NCBI GenBank assembly: GCA_900768845.1
Contig: CAAGEK010000042.1
Span: forward strand, 1-21,297
DNA: 21,297 bases
Direction of reading: 5' to 3'
Source: Alphaproteobacteria bacterium
GTDB lineage: Bacteria > Pseudomonadota > Alphaproteobacteria > CAAGCB01 > CAG-977
The notes under the pieces are model-generated. The model searched no databases, was not told the origin of the DNA, and was given only the letters and a program-made list of their open reading frames with translations. Made by a program: the position numbers and the translations under genes. Shown here one piece after another: positions 5,920-12,579 of the stretch (positions are counted from its first letter, which is position 1; each line of letters starts with the position of its first letter).

Positions 5920-6808
5920 AAAAAACAGCGATTTGCCCTTCACGACCGACACTTCCGCATGGTTTTTGCCGTGGATGGTCATGTTAATGGTCTTTTTCGC
6001 CGGACTGACGACGGCCGGAGCCCTATCCTTGAATTCCATGCTGGCCAGATGGAGCCGTTCCATATCGGGGTCTTTGACCGTTCAGGTGTTGCCGATAGAG
6101 GAAAACGGGCGCGTCAACCTGAAAAAAACGCAACTGGAAATCAATGAAGTCCTGTCCATTTTGCGCCGGACGGAAGGCGTCGCCGCGGCAAACCTGTTGA
6201 CCGACAGCCAATTAAAAGATCTGTTGCGCCCGTGGTTGGGGGATTCGTTCTTGCTGGACGACCTGCCGATGCCGCGTTTGATTGATGTGCGCCTGATCCC
6301 CGAAGCGACCGTCGATTTGGACGCTTTGAAGCTGACGCTTGCCCAAAACGCCCCCAACGCGTCAATGGACGTTCACAAGTTGTGGCTCGGAAAGCTCGTA
6401 TCCCTGACGCGTTCCCTACGGATGCTGGCGTCGTCGCTGTTGACGCTGGTCATTGCGACGACTTCCATCATCGTCATCTATGTAACGTGTTCGGGACTGG
6501 CCGTCCACCGCCCCATCATCGAATTGCTTCATTTAATCGGCGCGCACGATTCATACATCGCCCGCCAATACGCCCGACGCATCGCCCTTTTATCCTTGGC
6601 CGGTGCAATCGCCGGTTTCGGATTTGTCCTGCCGGTCATTTTTATGGTATCCTCGTTATCGGAAGGAATTAAAGGCGGGTTGTTGTCCGAAGCGGAATTC
6701 GATATGTGGTCGTGGCTGTTGCTGGCTTTGATTCCCGTGTTCGCCGTCGTTCTGTCCACGTTGACGGCGTATTGGACTGTGCAAAGAACTTTGAGGCGGC
6801 TTCCGTGA
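5912..6808 (+). CDS. ftsX: Cell division protein FtsX (permease-like)
   Basis: Inner-membrane partner of FtsE, transmitting ATP hydrolysis to periplasmic amidase activators or hydrolases; no transport is expected. It has 298 residues. TM1 is at about 19-40 (WFLPWMVMLMVFFAGLTTAG) and a periplasmic loop at about 41-165. Three more helices follow: SLLTLVIATTSIIVIYV, a second near ALLSLAGAIAGFGFVLPVIF, and WLLLALIPVFAVVLSTL near the end. This is the FtsX topology. GTG 5912 is fixed by GGAGG at 5901-5905, six bases upstream, and by the family N-terminus; an in-frame ATG at 5873 would add only a proline-rich stretch buried in ftsE. It overlaps ftsE by eight bases and the next gene by four (GTGA). 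Confidence 0.92.
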   Translation: MFRKNSDLPFTTDTSAWFLPWMVMLMVFFAGLTTAGALSLNSMLARWSRSISGSLTVQVLPIEENGRVNLKKTQLEINEVLSILRRTEGVAAANLLTDSQLKDLLRPWLGDSFLLDDLPMPRLIDVRLIPEATVDLDALKLTLAQNAPNASMDVHKLWLGKLVSLTRSLRMLASSLLTLVIATTSIIVIYVTCSGLAVHRPIIELLHLIGAHDSYIARQYARRIALLSLAGAIAGFGFVLPVIFMVSSLSEGIKGGLLSEAEFDMWSWLLLALIPVFAVVLSTLTAYWTVQRTLRRLP

Positions 6809-7440
6809 AGGTGAAATTGAAAAAATTTCCGCTTGTCGCATTGATCGGGGTTCCTGTCGTTTTATGGACGGCAGGACTTTTATGTTTTGCGGAAACGGTT
6901 CGATCGACCGACTTTGATGCGGAAACGGTGACGGAAGCCATCGTCACGTTGACAGGCGGAACGGATCGCGTCGCGACGGGTGCGGACTTGTTAAAACGCG
7001 AAAAAGCCGAAAAACTGTTGATTTCCGGCGTGAACCAAGCCGTTGACTGGAATTTGCTGTCGCGGACGGTCGAAGCTTTGCCCGAAGAGCTGGCCGATCG
7101 CATCACTTTGGGGCACATCGCCTGCGACACATGGGAAAACGCGCTGGAAAGCCGGTATTGGATGCGCAAAAACGGCTTTAAATCCCTCCGGCTGGTAACG
7201 GCGGCTTATCATATGCCGCGCAGTCTGTCGGAATTTAAAAACGTGATGCCGGATGTGTTGATCATTCCCCATCCCGTCTTTCCGGCGGGGTTCAAGCATG
7301 ATGAATGGTGGAAATATCCCGGAACGGCGGCTTTGCTGATTTCCGAATACAACAAGTTCCTGTTGGTTTCCGTGCGTCATATGCTCCCCTTCATCCCCGA
7401 AAAAATCACTCCCGACGACAATATGATGTGTGCAAAATGA
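6805..7440 (+). CDS. YdcF/DUF218-family membrane-associated protein
   Basis: A 211-residue protein with one N-terminal membrane helix (about 8-28, FPLVALIGVPVVLWTAGLLC) and a DUF218 domain facing, by inference, the periplasm. Family landmarks are AIVTLTGGTDRV, the middle KLLISG, the NALES segment after a conserved threonine, and LVTAAYHMPRS with its His-Met-Pro-Arg turn. DUF218 members include ElyC/SanA/YdcF, linked in E. coli to envelope integrity and lipid-carrier or peptidoglycan metabolism; the exact reaction is unknown. GTG 6805 overlaps the ftsX stop as GTGA, with GAGG eight bases upstream; GTG 6811 is the alternative. In Alphaproteobacteria this gene often sits between ftsX and plsC. 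Confidence 0.87.
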   Translation: MKVKLKKFPLVALIGVPVVLWTAGLLCFAETVRSTDFDAETVTEAIVTLTGGTDRVATGADLLKREKAEKLLISGVNQAVDWNLLSRTVEALPEELADRITLGHIACDTWENALESRYWMRKNGFKSLRLVTAAYHMPRSLSEFKNVMPDVLIIPHPVFPAGFKHDEWWKYPGTAALLISEYNKFLLVSVRHMLPFIPEKITPDDNMMCAK

Positions 7441-8147
7441 AATACGTTCGATCTTTGTTATTCAATCTGTTTTACTTTTCTTGGACATTGTTCATGTCCT
7501 TTATCGGCTGTCTGCTTTTTTTGTTTCCGAAACGGGCGGCTTTGGCAAACGCCCGCGTCTGGAGCGTCGTCACGATGAAAGCGATGAAAATCCTGACCGG
7601 ATTGACATATCGCGTCGAAGGTTTGGAAAACCTGCCCGCAAACAGGCCGTTCATCATTGCCTCAAAGCATCAGTCGGCTTTTGAAACCATCGCGTTCCAT
7701 TCCATTTTTCCCGCTCCCGTATTCATTTTGAAAAAAGAACTGCTGTGGTTGCCCCTGTTCGGATGGAATCTGTTGAAAACGGGATGCATTCCCATTGACA
7801 GGTCGTCGGGAACGAAAGCCATGCGTTCGATTTTGGAAGGTTCCAAAAAACGGTTGGCGGAAGGATTAACGGTCGTCATTTTTCCCGAAGGAACGCGGAC
7901 GGCTCCGGGGACGACCAACAAATACAACCCCGGAATCGGACTGTTATACGAACAATGCGATGTTCCCGTCGTTCCCGTCGTTCTCAATTCCGGCGAATTT
8001 TGGCGCAGGAAGGCTTTTGTCAAGCTGGCGGGAACGATTACCGTCCGCATCCTGCCTCCGATGGAAAAAGGCTTGGGAAAACGCGAGATGATTGAAAAGC
8101 TGCAAAACGAAATCGAAACGGCTTACAAAGAATTGCCGCGCAGTTGA
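7437..8147 (+). CDS. plsC: 1-acyl-sn-glycerol-3-phosphate acyltransferase
   Basis: Acylates lysophosphatidic acid to phosphatidic acid, the precursor of all phospholipids, at the inner membrane. It has 236 residues with a hydrophobic N-terminal anchor (about 5-30). The catalytic block is KHQSAFET, with His78 and Glu83, so the family HX4D motif is HX4E here. The phosphate-binding block is FPEGTR (149-154), with TGCIPIDR between them and VPVVPVVLNSG later, all in PlsC order. A lyso-ornithine-lipid acyltransferase (OlsA-like) is a less likely alternative. ATG 7437 overlaps the ydcF stop (ATGA). The last 25 bases overlap, tail to tail, the nucleotidyltransferase gene on the other strand. Confidence 0.9.
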   Translation: MKYVRSLLFNLFYFSWTLFMSFIGCLLFLFPKRAALANARVWSVVTMKAMKILTGLTYRVEGLENLPANRPFIIASKHQSAFETIAFHSIFPAPVFILKKELLWLPLFGWNLLKTGCIPIDRSSGTKAMRSILEGSKKRLAEGLTVVIFPEGTRTAPGTTNKYNPGIGLLYEQCDVPVVPVVLNSGEFWRRKAFVKLAGTITVRILPPMEKGLGKREMIEKLQNEIETAYKELPRS

Positions 8148-8821
8148 CTGTCCCTCGAAGGCGGGAGATCCTTTTTAGCTTTTTGCCCGTATTTCAACAG
8201 CAATTCGCCGCTCCATTCCATCAAATCCTCTAAAATTTCGGGCGTTTTTTCATCAAAAGACAAAAAACGCCGTTCGCGTTCATCCGCCGACAGGAATGCT
8301 TCGGCTTTTGTTTCGGGATATGCGCCCGTTTGCAAAAAACGTTCGCACCGGATAACAAAGAAGGCTGATTTGCACAACGGTTTTGCCGCTTCTTCCGGCA
8401 CAGGATCAAAAACCAAAGAATGTGCCGCGGCATGATAAATCGCCGACGCTCCCGCAACGACGGCCTGCCTGATTTCGTCCGTGTCAAACGGAGCGATGAA
8501 ATCCGACAACGTCCCGATAAAAGCTTTCGTATCGCAATAAAGCTGAAAAACGTCAAAGCGCGGCCAGTTTTTCAGAATTTCGACCCCGCTGATAAAACCG
8601 CAGGCTTTATGCGAATACGGCATTTGAGCGATCAGTTTTCTGTAACGTTGCAAATCACGGGGCGACACTTCATCCAAAATGACGACCATGTCTATATCGC
8701 TGGAATCCGTCGCTTCACCGCGTTTGTAACTGCCTTGCAACCCGACGAAACGTAAACGGCCTTTAAATTCGTTTTGCAAGCGGCGGCAAAATTCACCGCT
8801 CCATTTGTCAATATCAAACAT
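8123..8821 (-). CDS. Nucleotidyltransferase-domain protein of unknown substrate
   Basis: A 232-residue protein with a Pol-beta-type nucleotidyltransferase core at the N-terminus: LQGSYKRGEATDSSDID (about 28-44), i.e. GS-x10-D-x-D, with Asp42 and Asp44 as the likely metal ligands. The remainder is mostly helical, with a substrate-binding look (AAAHSLVFDP, then a C-terminal LMEWSGELLLKYGQ helix). Single-chain members of this superfamily include aminoglycoside adenylyltransferases and MNT-type toxins or antitoxins. I cannot assign a substrate, and no HEPN partner gene lies beside it. ATG 8821 has AAGGA eight bases upstream. Its 3' end overlaps plsC by 25 bases with no visible terminator. Confidence 0.82.
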   Translation of the reverse strand: MFDIDKWSGEFCRRLQNEFKGRLRFVGLQGSYKRGEATDSSDIDMVVILDEVSPRDLQRYRKLIAQMPYSHKACGFISGVEILKNWPRFDVFQLYCDTKAFIGTLSDFIAPFDTDEIRQAVVAGASAIYHAAAHSLVFDPVPEEAAKPLCKSAFFVIRCERFLQTGAYPETKAEAFLSADERERRFLSFDEKTPEILEDLMEWSGELLLKYGQKAKKDLPPSRDSQLRGNSL

Positions 8822-8975
8822 ATTTTTATTCCTTTATGAACACTCTTAAAATCCGGCCTTTTATAAACAAAAAACGTTTCGCGGCGACCGGAATGACCAA
8901 AGCCGCGATACGAGTCTTTCGTGTCACATCCGCCGGACGGAATCCCCATGTGCCTGTCAAGGGGAGCCCCCTTTA

Positions 8976-9009
8976 CAAAAAACCTGCCGAAACGCTTGTT
9001 CCGGCAGGT
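8976..9009 (-). terminator. Rho-independent terminator of the LysM-psd-pssA unit
   Basis: On the minus strand, ACCTGCCGGAAC pairs with GTTTCGGCAGGT around a short AAGC loop (one mismatch), followed by six or more T. It lies 25 bases past the pssA stop. Confidence 0.9.
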
Positions 9010-9033
9010 CTTGATAAAAACGGGCGGGATTTA

Positions 9034-9816
9034 TCAGGCTTTGCCTTCCTCCTGTTCCGGCGTATGAGATTTTTTCAAACGCAAAAACACATACGAACAC
9101 ACCGGCACACTGAGCAGATAAGCCACGCCGACAATTCCCATCGTCAGCCACGGTTCATACACCAACGCCCCTGCGAACAGCCCCGCACAAGCCAGAACAG
9201 GAATGACGAAACGCACGGGAATGCGGAATTTTTTCAAAGAAACCGTCGGCAATCTGGACGCCATCAAAAATGCGCTGAGTATCAAAAAGATTTCAACGAA
9301 CAAACTGCTGCGTAAAAAGGAGGCTTGGAAATAAAAGAACAGCATAATCGGCGTCAAAGCGACCAAAGCACCGCCGGGGGCGGGCAGACCGACGAAGAAA
9401 TGCTTCCAGTACGACGGCAAGGGTTCTTCGTCCAGCATAACGTTGAAACGCGCCAAACGCAGAGCGCAACAAATCGGCACCAGCAAGGCGAAAATCCATC
9501 CCACGGGAGAAGTCGTCCCCAATCCGCCCCAGAAATACATCAGCAAGCCGGGAGCGACGCCGAAGCACACCAAATCGGACAGGGAATCCAACTCTGCACC
9601 GAAATCGGACGTTCCCTTCAACATACGGGCGACGCGACCGTCCAAAGCGTCGAACACGGCCGCCATCAAAATGGCGAAAACGGCGATTTCAAAACGCCCT
9701 TCCATTGCAAAACGAATCGAAGTGACGCCGGATGACAACGCAAACAGAGTCACCAAATTCGGAGCGATGCGGTTTAACGGCAAATCCTTAATCCGCTGAC
9801 GAGGACCTTTCAACAT
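9034..9816 (-). CDS. pssA: CDP-diacylglycerol-serine O-phosphatidyltransferase
   Basis: Makes phosphatidylserine from CDP-diacylglycerol and serine in the inner membrane; Psd then decarboxylates it to phosphatidylethanolamine. It is a 260-residue polytopic protein. The CDP-alcohol phosphotransferase signature is complete: Asp56, Asp59-Gly60, Ala63-Arg64, Gly73, Asp77 and Asp81 with canonical spacing. The following ALRLARFN segment is typical of the bacterial type II (membrane) enzyme rather than the E. coli PLD-like type. About six to eight hydrophobic helices are visible. ATG 9816 shares one base with the psd stop (TAATG), indicating translational coupling. A good terminator follows. Confidence 0.95.
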   Translation of the reverse strand: MLKGPRQRIKDLPLNRIAPNLVTLFALSSGVTSIRFAMEGRFEIAVFAILMAAVFDALDGRVARMLKGTSDFGAELDSLSDLVCFGVAPGLLMYFWGGLGTTSPVGWIFALLVPICCALRLARFNVMLDEEPLPSYWKHFFVGLPAPGGALVALTPIMLFFYFQASFLRSSLFVEIFLILSAFLMASRLPTVSLKKFRIPVRFVIPVLACAGLFAGALVYEPWLTMGIVGVAYLLSVPVCSYVFLRLKKSHTPEQEEGKA

Positions 9817-10523
9817 TATGCTTTCTCCCCTTCACGGCCTTTTCCCTTAACGGACAAATCGGCCAAAACGGTTTCCCCCGCAACGGCGATTTGCCCGACG
9901 ATAACGGCGGGAGCGACGTCTTTGGGCAAATAAACGTCCAAACGGCTGCCGAAACGGATCAGACCGAAACGTTCGCCGGCCTTCAATTCCGCACCTTCCG
10001 CAACCTGACACAGAATGCGGCGCGCAACCAAGCCCGCAACCTGAACGAAAGCGATCTTATGCCCCGTAACCGTTTCCATGGCCAGCTGATTGCGTTCGTT
10101 GTTTTCGCTTTCCTTGTCCAAAGACACATCGACAAACGCCCCCGGACGATAGGCGATTTTGGTAATTTTTCCGCTCATCGGCGCACGGTTGACGTGAACG
10201 TTGAAAACGCTCATGAAAACGCTGATTTTCGTCATCGGCTCGGATCCCAGCTCCAATTCCTCGGGCGGAACTTCTTCGGCGATTTTGCTGACAACGCCGT
10301 CAGCGGGGCTGATGACGAAAGAATCCCCTTTCGGCGTGATGCGTTCCGGATCTCGGAAGAAATAATAACACCAAACCGTCAAAACCATCCCCAAAACGCC
10401 CAACGGACGGCACAGCATCCACAACAGCATTGTCACAGCCGCGAAAATGCCGACAAAACGCCAGCCTTCTTTATGGATGGGCGGCAAAACATAACGACGC
10501 CACGATAAATCAACTTGGGACAT
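9816..10523 (-). CDS. psd: Phosphatidylserine decarboxylase proenzyme
   Basis: Pyruvoyl-dependent decarboxylase making phosphatidylethanolamine. It has 235 residues, the short alphaproteobacterial form. The N-terminus has a membrane-associated hydrophobic segment (about 23-52). The core contains SPADG with Asp74, VFMSVFNVHVNRAP with His110, and the self-cleavage site FGSRLD, where cleavage between Gly192 and Ser193 would give the beta and alpha chains with the pyruvoyl on Ser193. The family more often reads LGST or FGSR here; both are known. GGAGG seven bases before ATG 10523 is a strong site. It follows the LysM gene by 80 bp and overlaps pssA by one base. Confidence 0.95.
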   Translation of the reverse strand: MSQVDLSWRRYVLPPIHKEGWRFVGIFAAVTMLLWMLCRPLGVLGMVLTVWCYYFFRDPERITPKGDSFVISPADGVVSKIAEEVPPEELELGSEPMTKISVFMSVFNVHVNRAPMSGKITKIAYRPGAFVDVSLDKESENNERNQLAMETVTGHKIAFVQVAGLVARRILCQVAEGAELKAGERFGLIRFGSRLDVYLPKDVAPAVIVGQIAVAGETVLADLSVKGKGREGEKA

Positions 10524-10554
10524 GGGACAGCCTCCTAAAAATTTAACTTTATCC

Positions 10555-10584
10555 CTTTTAAGCGATTCCCGTATCTCTTAAAAG
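10555..10584. repeat. 8-bp perfect inverted repeat upstream of psd
   Basis: CTTTTAAG (10555-10562) and CTTAAAAG (10577-10584) are perfect reverse complements with a 14-base spacer, in the 80-bp gap between the LysM gene and psd. It is AT-rich with no T-run immediately after it, so a protein-binding site is as likely as a weak terminator. Confidence 0.45.
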
Positions 10585-10603
10585 CATTTTTTCATTTTTT
10601 CCC

Positions 10604-11590
10604 TTATTTTTCCGCTTTTTTCGGCAAAACCAGAACCTGATCCGGATAAATCAAATCGGGATTTTTGATTTGCGCTTTGTTCGCACGGTAAATCGTCACA
10701 TAAGCCGTCCCCGAACCGTACAAATGCTTGGCTATCGTCCAAAGGTTGTCGCCGCGCACGATCCTGACCCGCCGTTGAGAATCGCCTTTCATCCCCGATG
10801 CGACGGAAAACGGCACTTCCGCCCGTGCGGAAACGTTCCCGTCGCGATCCAGCTTGTCCGCCCGAACCGTATACTTGCGCCCGCCGGTCATTTTCAAAGG
10901 AACCCCCAGACTCCAATCCCCCCGTTTGTCGACAAGCGACATTCCGATGTGGGCGTTGTCCAGATAAACGGCGACTTTTCCCGATTTTTGCGCGCTGGTT
11001 CCCCCTACGGTGAACACGCCGCCGTCAAAACCCGCACTGCGGATCGCGACGCCCGCCGTTTCTTCGTCATCCTGCGGAATTTGAAGGACTTTGACCTTGC
11101 CGGTACCGGAAGACATCAAAACGGCCAAAGCTTCCTCGTTTTCAGGGCGTTCGGGGACTTTGACCACGACGACTTCGGCTTCCTCGCGGGTATTCGCCCC
11201 GTCGCCCTTCAACCAAAATTCGTGCGTCCCGACTTTGAGGGGCGAAGACGGGACGAATACCCATTCGCCCCGTTCGTCGACGGAAAATGTTGCAAATTCC
11301 CCGTCTCCGTCCATCAGCGACAAGCGGACGCCCGCACTTCCCCTGCCCGCCGCGACCATCGTTCCGTCGGATTCGACCCTGACGATATCGAAAGAGGACT
11401 TAACGACCGACACATCCGCTTTTTCCTCAGGTCGAATCGGAGCATCCCCTCCTGTTTCGACCATCGACATACTGACAAGGGCAACGGGCGGAGGCGTCGA
11501 TTCTTTGTTTTTTCTGATTTCCAGATACATAAAAACGGCGATTACGGGCAAAATCAGTATTGCAATAACCGCAAAAAGTCTTTTTTTCAC
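10604..11590 (-). CDS. Membrane-anchored Ig-like and LysM-domain protein
   Basis: A 328-residue envelope protein. A single N-terminal anchor (about 5-24, LFAVIAILILPVIAVFMYLE) is followed by a linker. Two similar beta-rich modules come next: about 68-145 (DIVRVESDGTMVAAGRG...DERGEWVFVP...GTHEFWLKG) and about 181-264 (the same order with DKRGDWSLGVP). Each has the G-x-W strand typical of bacterial Ig-like repeats. The C-terminus carries one LysM at about 275-324 (VRGDNLWTIAKHLYG...NPDLIYPDQVLVLP), which binds peptidoglycan. GTG 11590 is preferred: AGGGG lies seven bases upstream, and a longer frame would run through the tRNA-Pro gene. A weak promoter candidate is TTGCGT (11667-11672) with GATATT (11644-11649), 17-base spacer, minus strand. 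It probably leads the psd-pssA unit. Confidence 0.88.
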   Translation of the reverse strand: MKKRLFAVIAILILPVIAVFMYLEIRKNKESTPPPVALVSMSMVETGGDAPIRPEEKADVSVVKSSFDIVRVESDGTMVAAGRGSAGVRLSLMDGDGEFATFSVDERGEWVFVPSSPLKVGTHEFWLKGDGANTREEAEVVVVKVPERPENEEALAVLMSSGTGKVKVLQIPQDDEETAGVAIRSAGFDGGVFTVGGTSAQKSGKVAVYLDNAHIGMSLVDKRGDWSLGVPLKMTGGRKYTVRADKLDRDGNVSARAEVPFSVASGMKGDSQRRVRIVRGDNLWTIAKHLYGSGTAYVTIYRANKAQIKNPDLIYPDQVLVLPKKAEK

Positions 11591-11630
11591 AACAGAACCC
11601 CTAAAAAATTCAAAAAAACATAAAAGCCTC

Positions 11631-11659
11631 TTGCAGGAAAGCAAATATCGCGCTATAAG
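11631..11659 (+). promoter_or_regulatory. Promoter of tRNA-Pro
   Basis: TTGCAG (11631-11636), a 17-base spacer, then TATAAG (11654-11659), 14 bases before the mature tRNA 5' end. This is a good sigma70-type match with the short leader expected for a tRNA gene. Confidence 0.7.
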
Positions 11660-11673
11660 CCTTCTTACGCAAT

Positions 11674-11750
11674 CGGAGTGTAGCTCAGCTTGGTAGAGCA
11701 CTACGTTCGGGACGTAGGGGTCGTAGGTTCAAATCCTGTCACTCCGACCA
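11674..11750 (+). tRNA. tRNA-Pro (CGG)
   Basis: A 77-base cloverleaf. The acceptor stem is CGGAGTG with CACTCCG. The D-arm is TAGCTCAGCTTGGTAGAGCA. The anticodon stem CTACG/CGTAG carries loop TTCGGGA, with anticodon CGG at 11708-11710 reading CCG. The T-arm is standard with GTTCAAATC. The discriminator is A and the CCA is encoded. It has its own promoter and terminator. Confidence 0.97.
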
Positions 11751-11755
11751 TTATT

Positions 11756-11791
11756 AAAGCCTTGTTGCCTACGGGTTGCAAGGCTTTTTTA
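11756..11791 (+). terminator. Rho-independent terminator of tRNA-Pro
   Basis: AAAGCCTTG (11756-11764) pairs with CAAGGCTTT (11779-11787), and the right arm runs into a T-run to 11790. Confidence 0.85.
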
Positions 11792-11867
11792 TATCACGCC
11801 CCGTCGACAAGGCGCAAAAGCGGATTAATAAAGCCTTTTTTCTGAAAATACCGTGTTTTTTCCATTA

Positions 11868-11912
11868 CCGGACAGCCGGCTTTCCGGATAAGGCCGCTCT
11901 TGGAAAGTCCGG
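11868..11912. repeat. Bulged inverted repeat of unknown role
   Basis: CCGGA (11868-11872) plus CTTTCC (11880-11885) pair with GGAAAG (11902-11907) plus TCCGG (11908-11912). This makes an 11-bp helix with a 7-base bulge (CAGCCGG) and a 16-base loop. It lies between two terminators, so it is outside the obvious transcripts. Confidence 0.4.
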
Positions 11913-11928
11913 TTCTGCGTCATATTTA

Positions 11929-11958
11929 TAAAAAACGCCCGCCGGATGGCAGAGGCGT
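11929..11958 (-). terminator. Rho-independent terminator of the OmpA-like lipoprotein gene
   Basis: On the minus strand, ACGCC pairs with GGCGT and an inner GCC pairs with GGC, with a small internal loop, followed by six T. It lies about 17 bases past the stop codon at 11976. Confidence 0.7.
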
Positions 11959-11975
11959 ATAAAAAAGGCCGTCTT

Positions 11976-12407
11976 TTAAAGCCCGTTTCCTTTAATTCTG
12001 ATCTCCGCCTGAAAGTGTTCATCGGCGGCACTCAAAGGAGCATCCAATCCGGCCGATTCGGATCGCGGTTCAACGTCAATGTATATGAACTCACGCCTGA
12101 CTCCGTTGTCCAAAAACACTTCCGCCGTTTTCAACGCCCTGTAAAACGCGTCGTGAAGGGCGTTTTCCGGCGCACTGCGATAGCTTTCATAACCGACGAT
12201 GCAAACTTCCGCCCCCGAACCGGCCGCATTTCGGGCAATTTTCCGTACGTCGGCCAAAGCTTTGTCATTCATTGAAACGCTACCGTATTCAAAATCCAAT
12301 ACATAACTCTTTTCCCATAAATTTCCGGAACAAACCGCCTGTTTAACGGTTCCCGCACTGCAGGAGTTCAAAAAAATCAATCCAAAAAGCAAAATCGTTC
12401 TTTTCAT
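11976..12407 (-). CDS. Small OmpA-like lipoprotein
   Basis: A 143-residue protein. The signal MKRTILLFGLIFLNSC ends at an LNSC lipobox (Cys16). The remainder resembles a short OmpA/Pal C-terminal domain: an FEYGS strand (cf. F-x-FGS), LADVRKIARNA, VCIVGYESY at the GHTD position, an ALKTAEVFLDNGV helix (cf. RAxxVxxxLxxxG) and a final EIRIKG strand. The usual Asp and Arg that bind diaminopimelate are not clearly kept, so peptidoglycan binding is uncertain. ATG 12407 has AAGGA eight bases upstream; a TTG at 12431 is unlikely. It stands alone between two tRNA genes on the opposite strand and has its own terminator. Confidence 0.75.
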   Translation of the reverse strand: MKRTILLFGLIFLNSCSAGTVKQAVCSGNLWEKSYVLDFEYGSVSMNDKALADVRKIARNAAGSGAEVCIVGYESYRSAPENALHDAFYRALKTAEVFLDNGVRREFIYIDVEPRSESAGLDAPLSAADEHFQAEIRIKGNGL

Positions 12408-12444
12408 TTCAACATTCCTTGTGGTAAACAAGTATTGTTCCGGT

Positions 12445-12531
12445 GCGGATGTGGTGGAATGGTAGACACAACAGACTTAAAATCTGTTGAGGCTTGTCCT
12501 CGTGCGGGTTCGAGTCCCGCCTTCCGCACCA
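12445..12531 (+). tRNA. tRNA-Leu (TAA)
   Basis: An 87-base class II tRNA with a long variable arm (TGAGGCTTGTCCTCGT). The acceptor stem GCGGATG pairs with CTTCCGC, except for a T-T mismatch at pair 6-67. The anticodon stem ACAGA/TCTGT has loop CTTAAAA, with anticodon TAA at 12478-12480 reading TTA. The T-arm is GCGGGTTCGAGTCCCGC. The CCA is encoded at 12529-12531. Confidence 0.96.
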
Positions 12532-12562
12532 AAAAGGCTCTGTTTTTCAGGGTCTTTTTTTT
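12532..12562 (+). terminator. Terminator of tRNA-Leu, probably bidirectional
   Basis: AAAAGGCTCTG pairs with CAGGGTCTTTT (two G-U wobbles) around TTTTT, followed by more T. On the minus strand the same hairpin also runs into a T-run (GCCTTTTT), so it could also end the converging GNAT gene. Confidence 0.8.
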
Positions 12563-12579
12563 ATCGGGAAAAAAAGGGC

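Noticed and set aside
8836..9315. Plus-strand gene upstream of and across the pssA end
   Set aside because: It runs through the pssA terminator and antisense to conserved pssA. The interval 8822-8975 shows no independent gene.
10670..11623. Plus-strand open frame (317 codons) opposite the LysM gene
   Set aside because: It is antisense to a gene with a clear anchor, Ig-like and LysM domains; composition is Arg/His/Asp-rich and no start signal is visible.
11750..11845. Attachment site or element inserted at tRNA-Pro
   Set aside because: The tRNA 3' end is not repeated downstream and no integrase is present. The short AAAGCCTT similarity at 11829-11836 is only a terminator-like fragment.
11825..12031. 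Small minus-strand gene after the OmpA-like lipoprotein
   Set aside because: It overlaps the lipoprotein's 3' end and crosses its terminator; it has no ribosome binding site or recognisable sequence.
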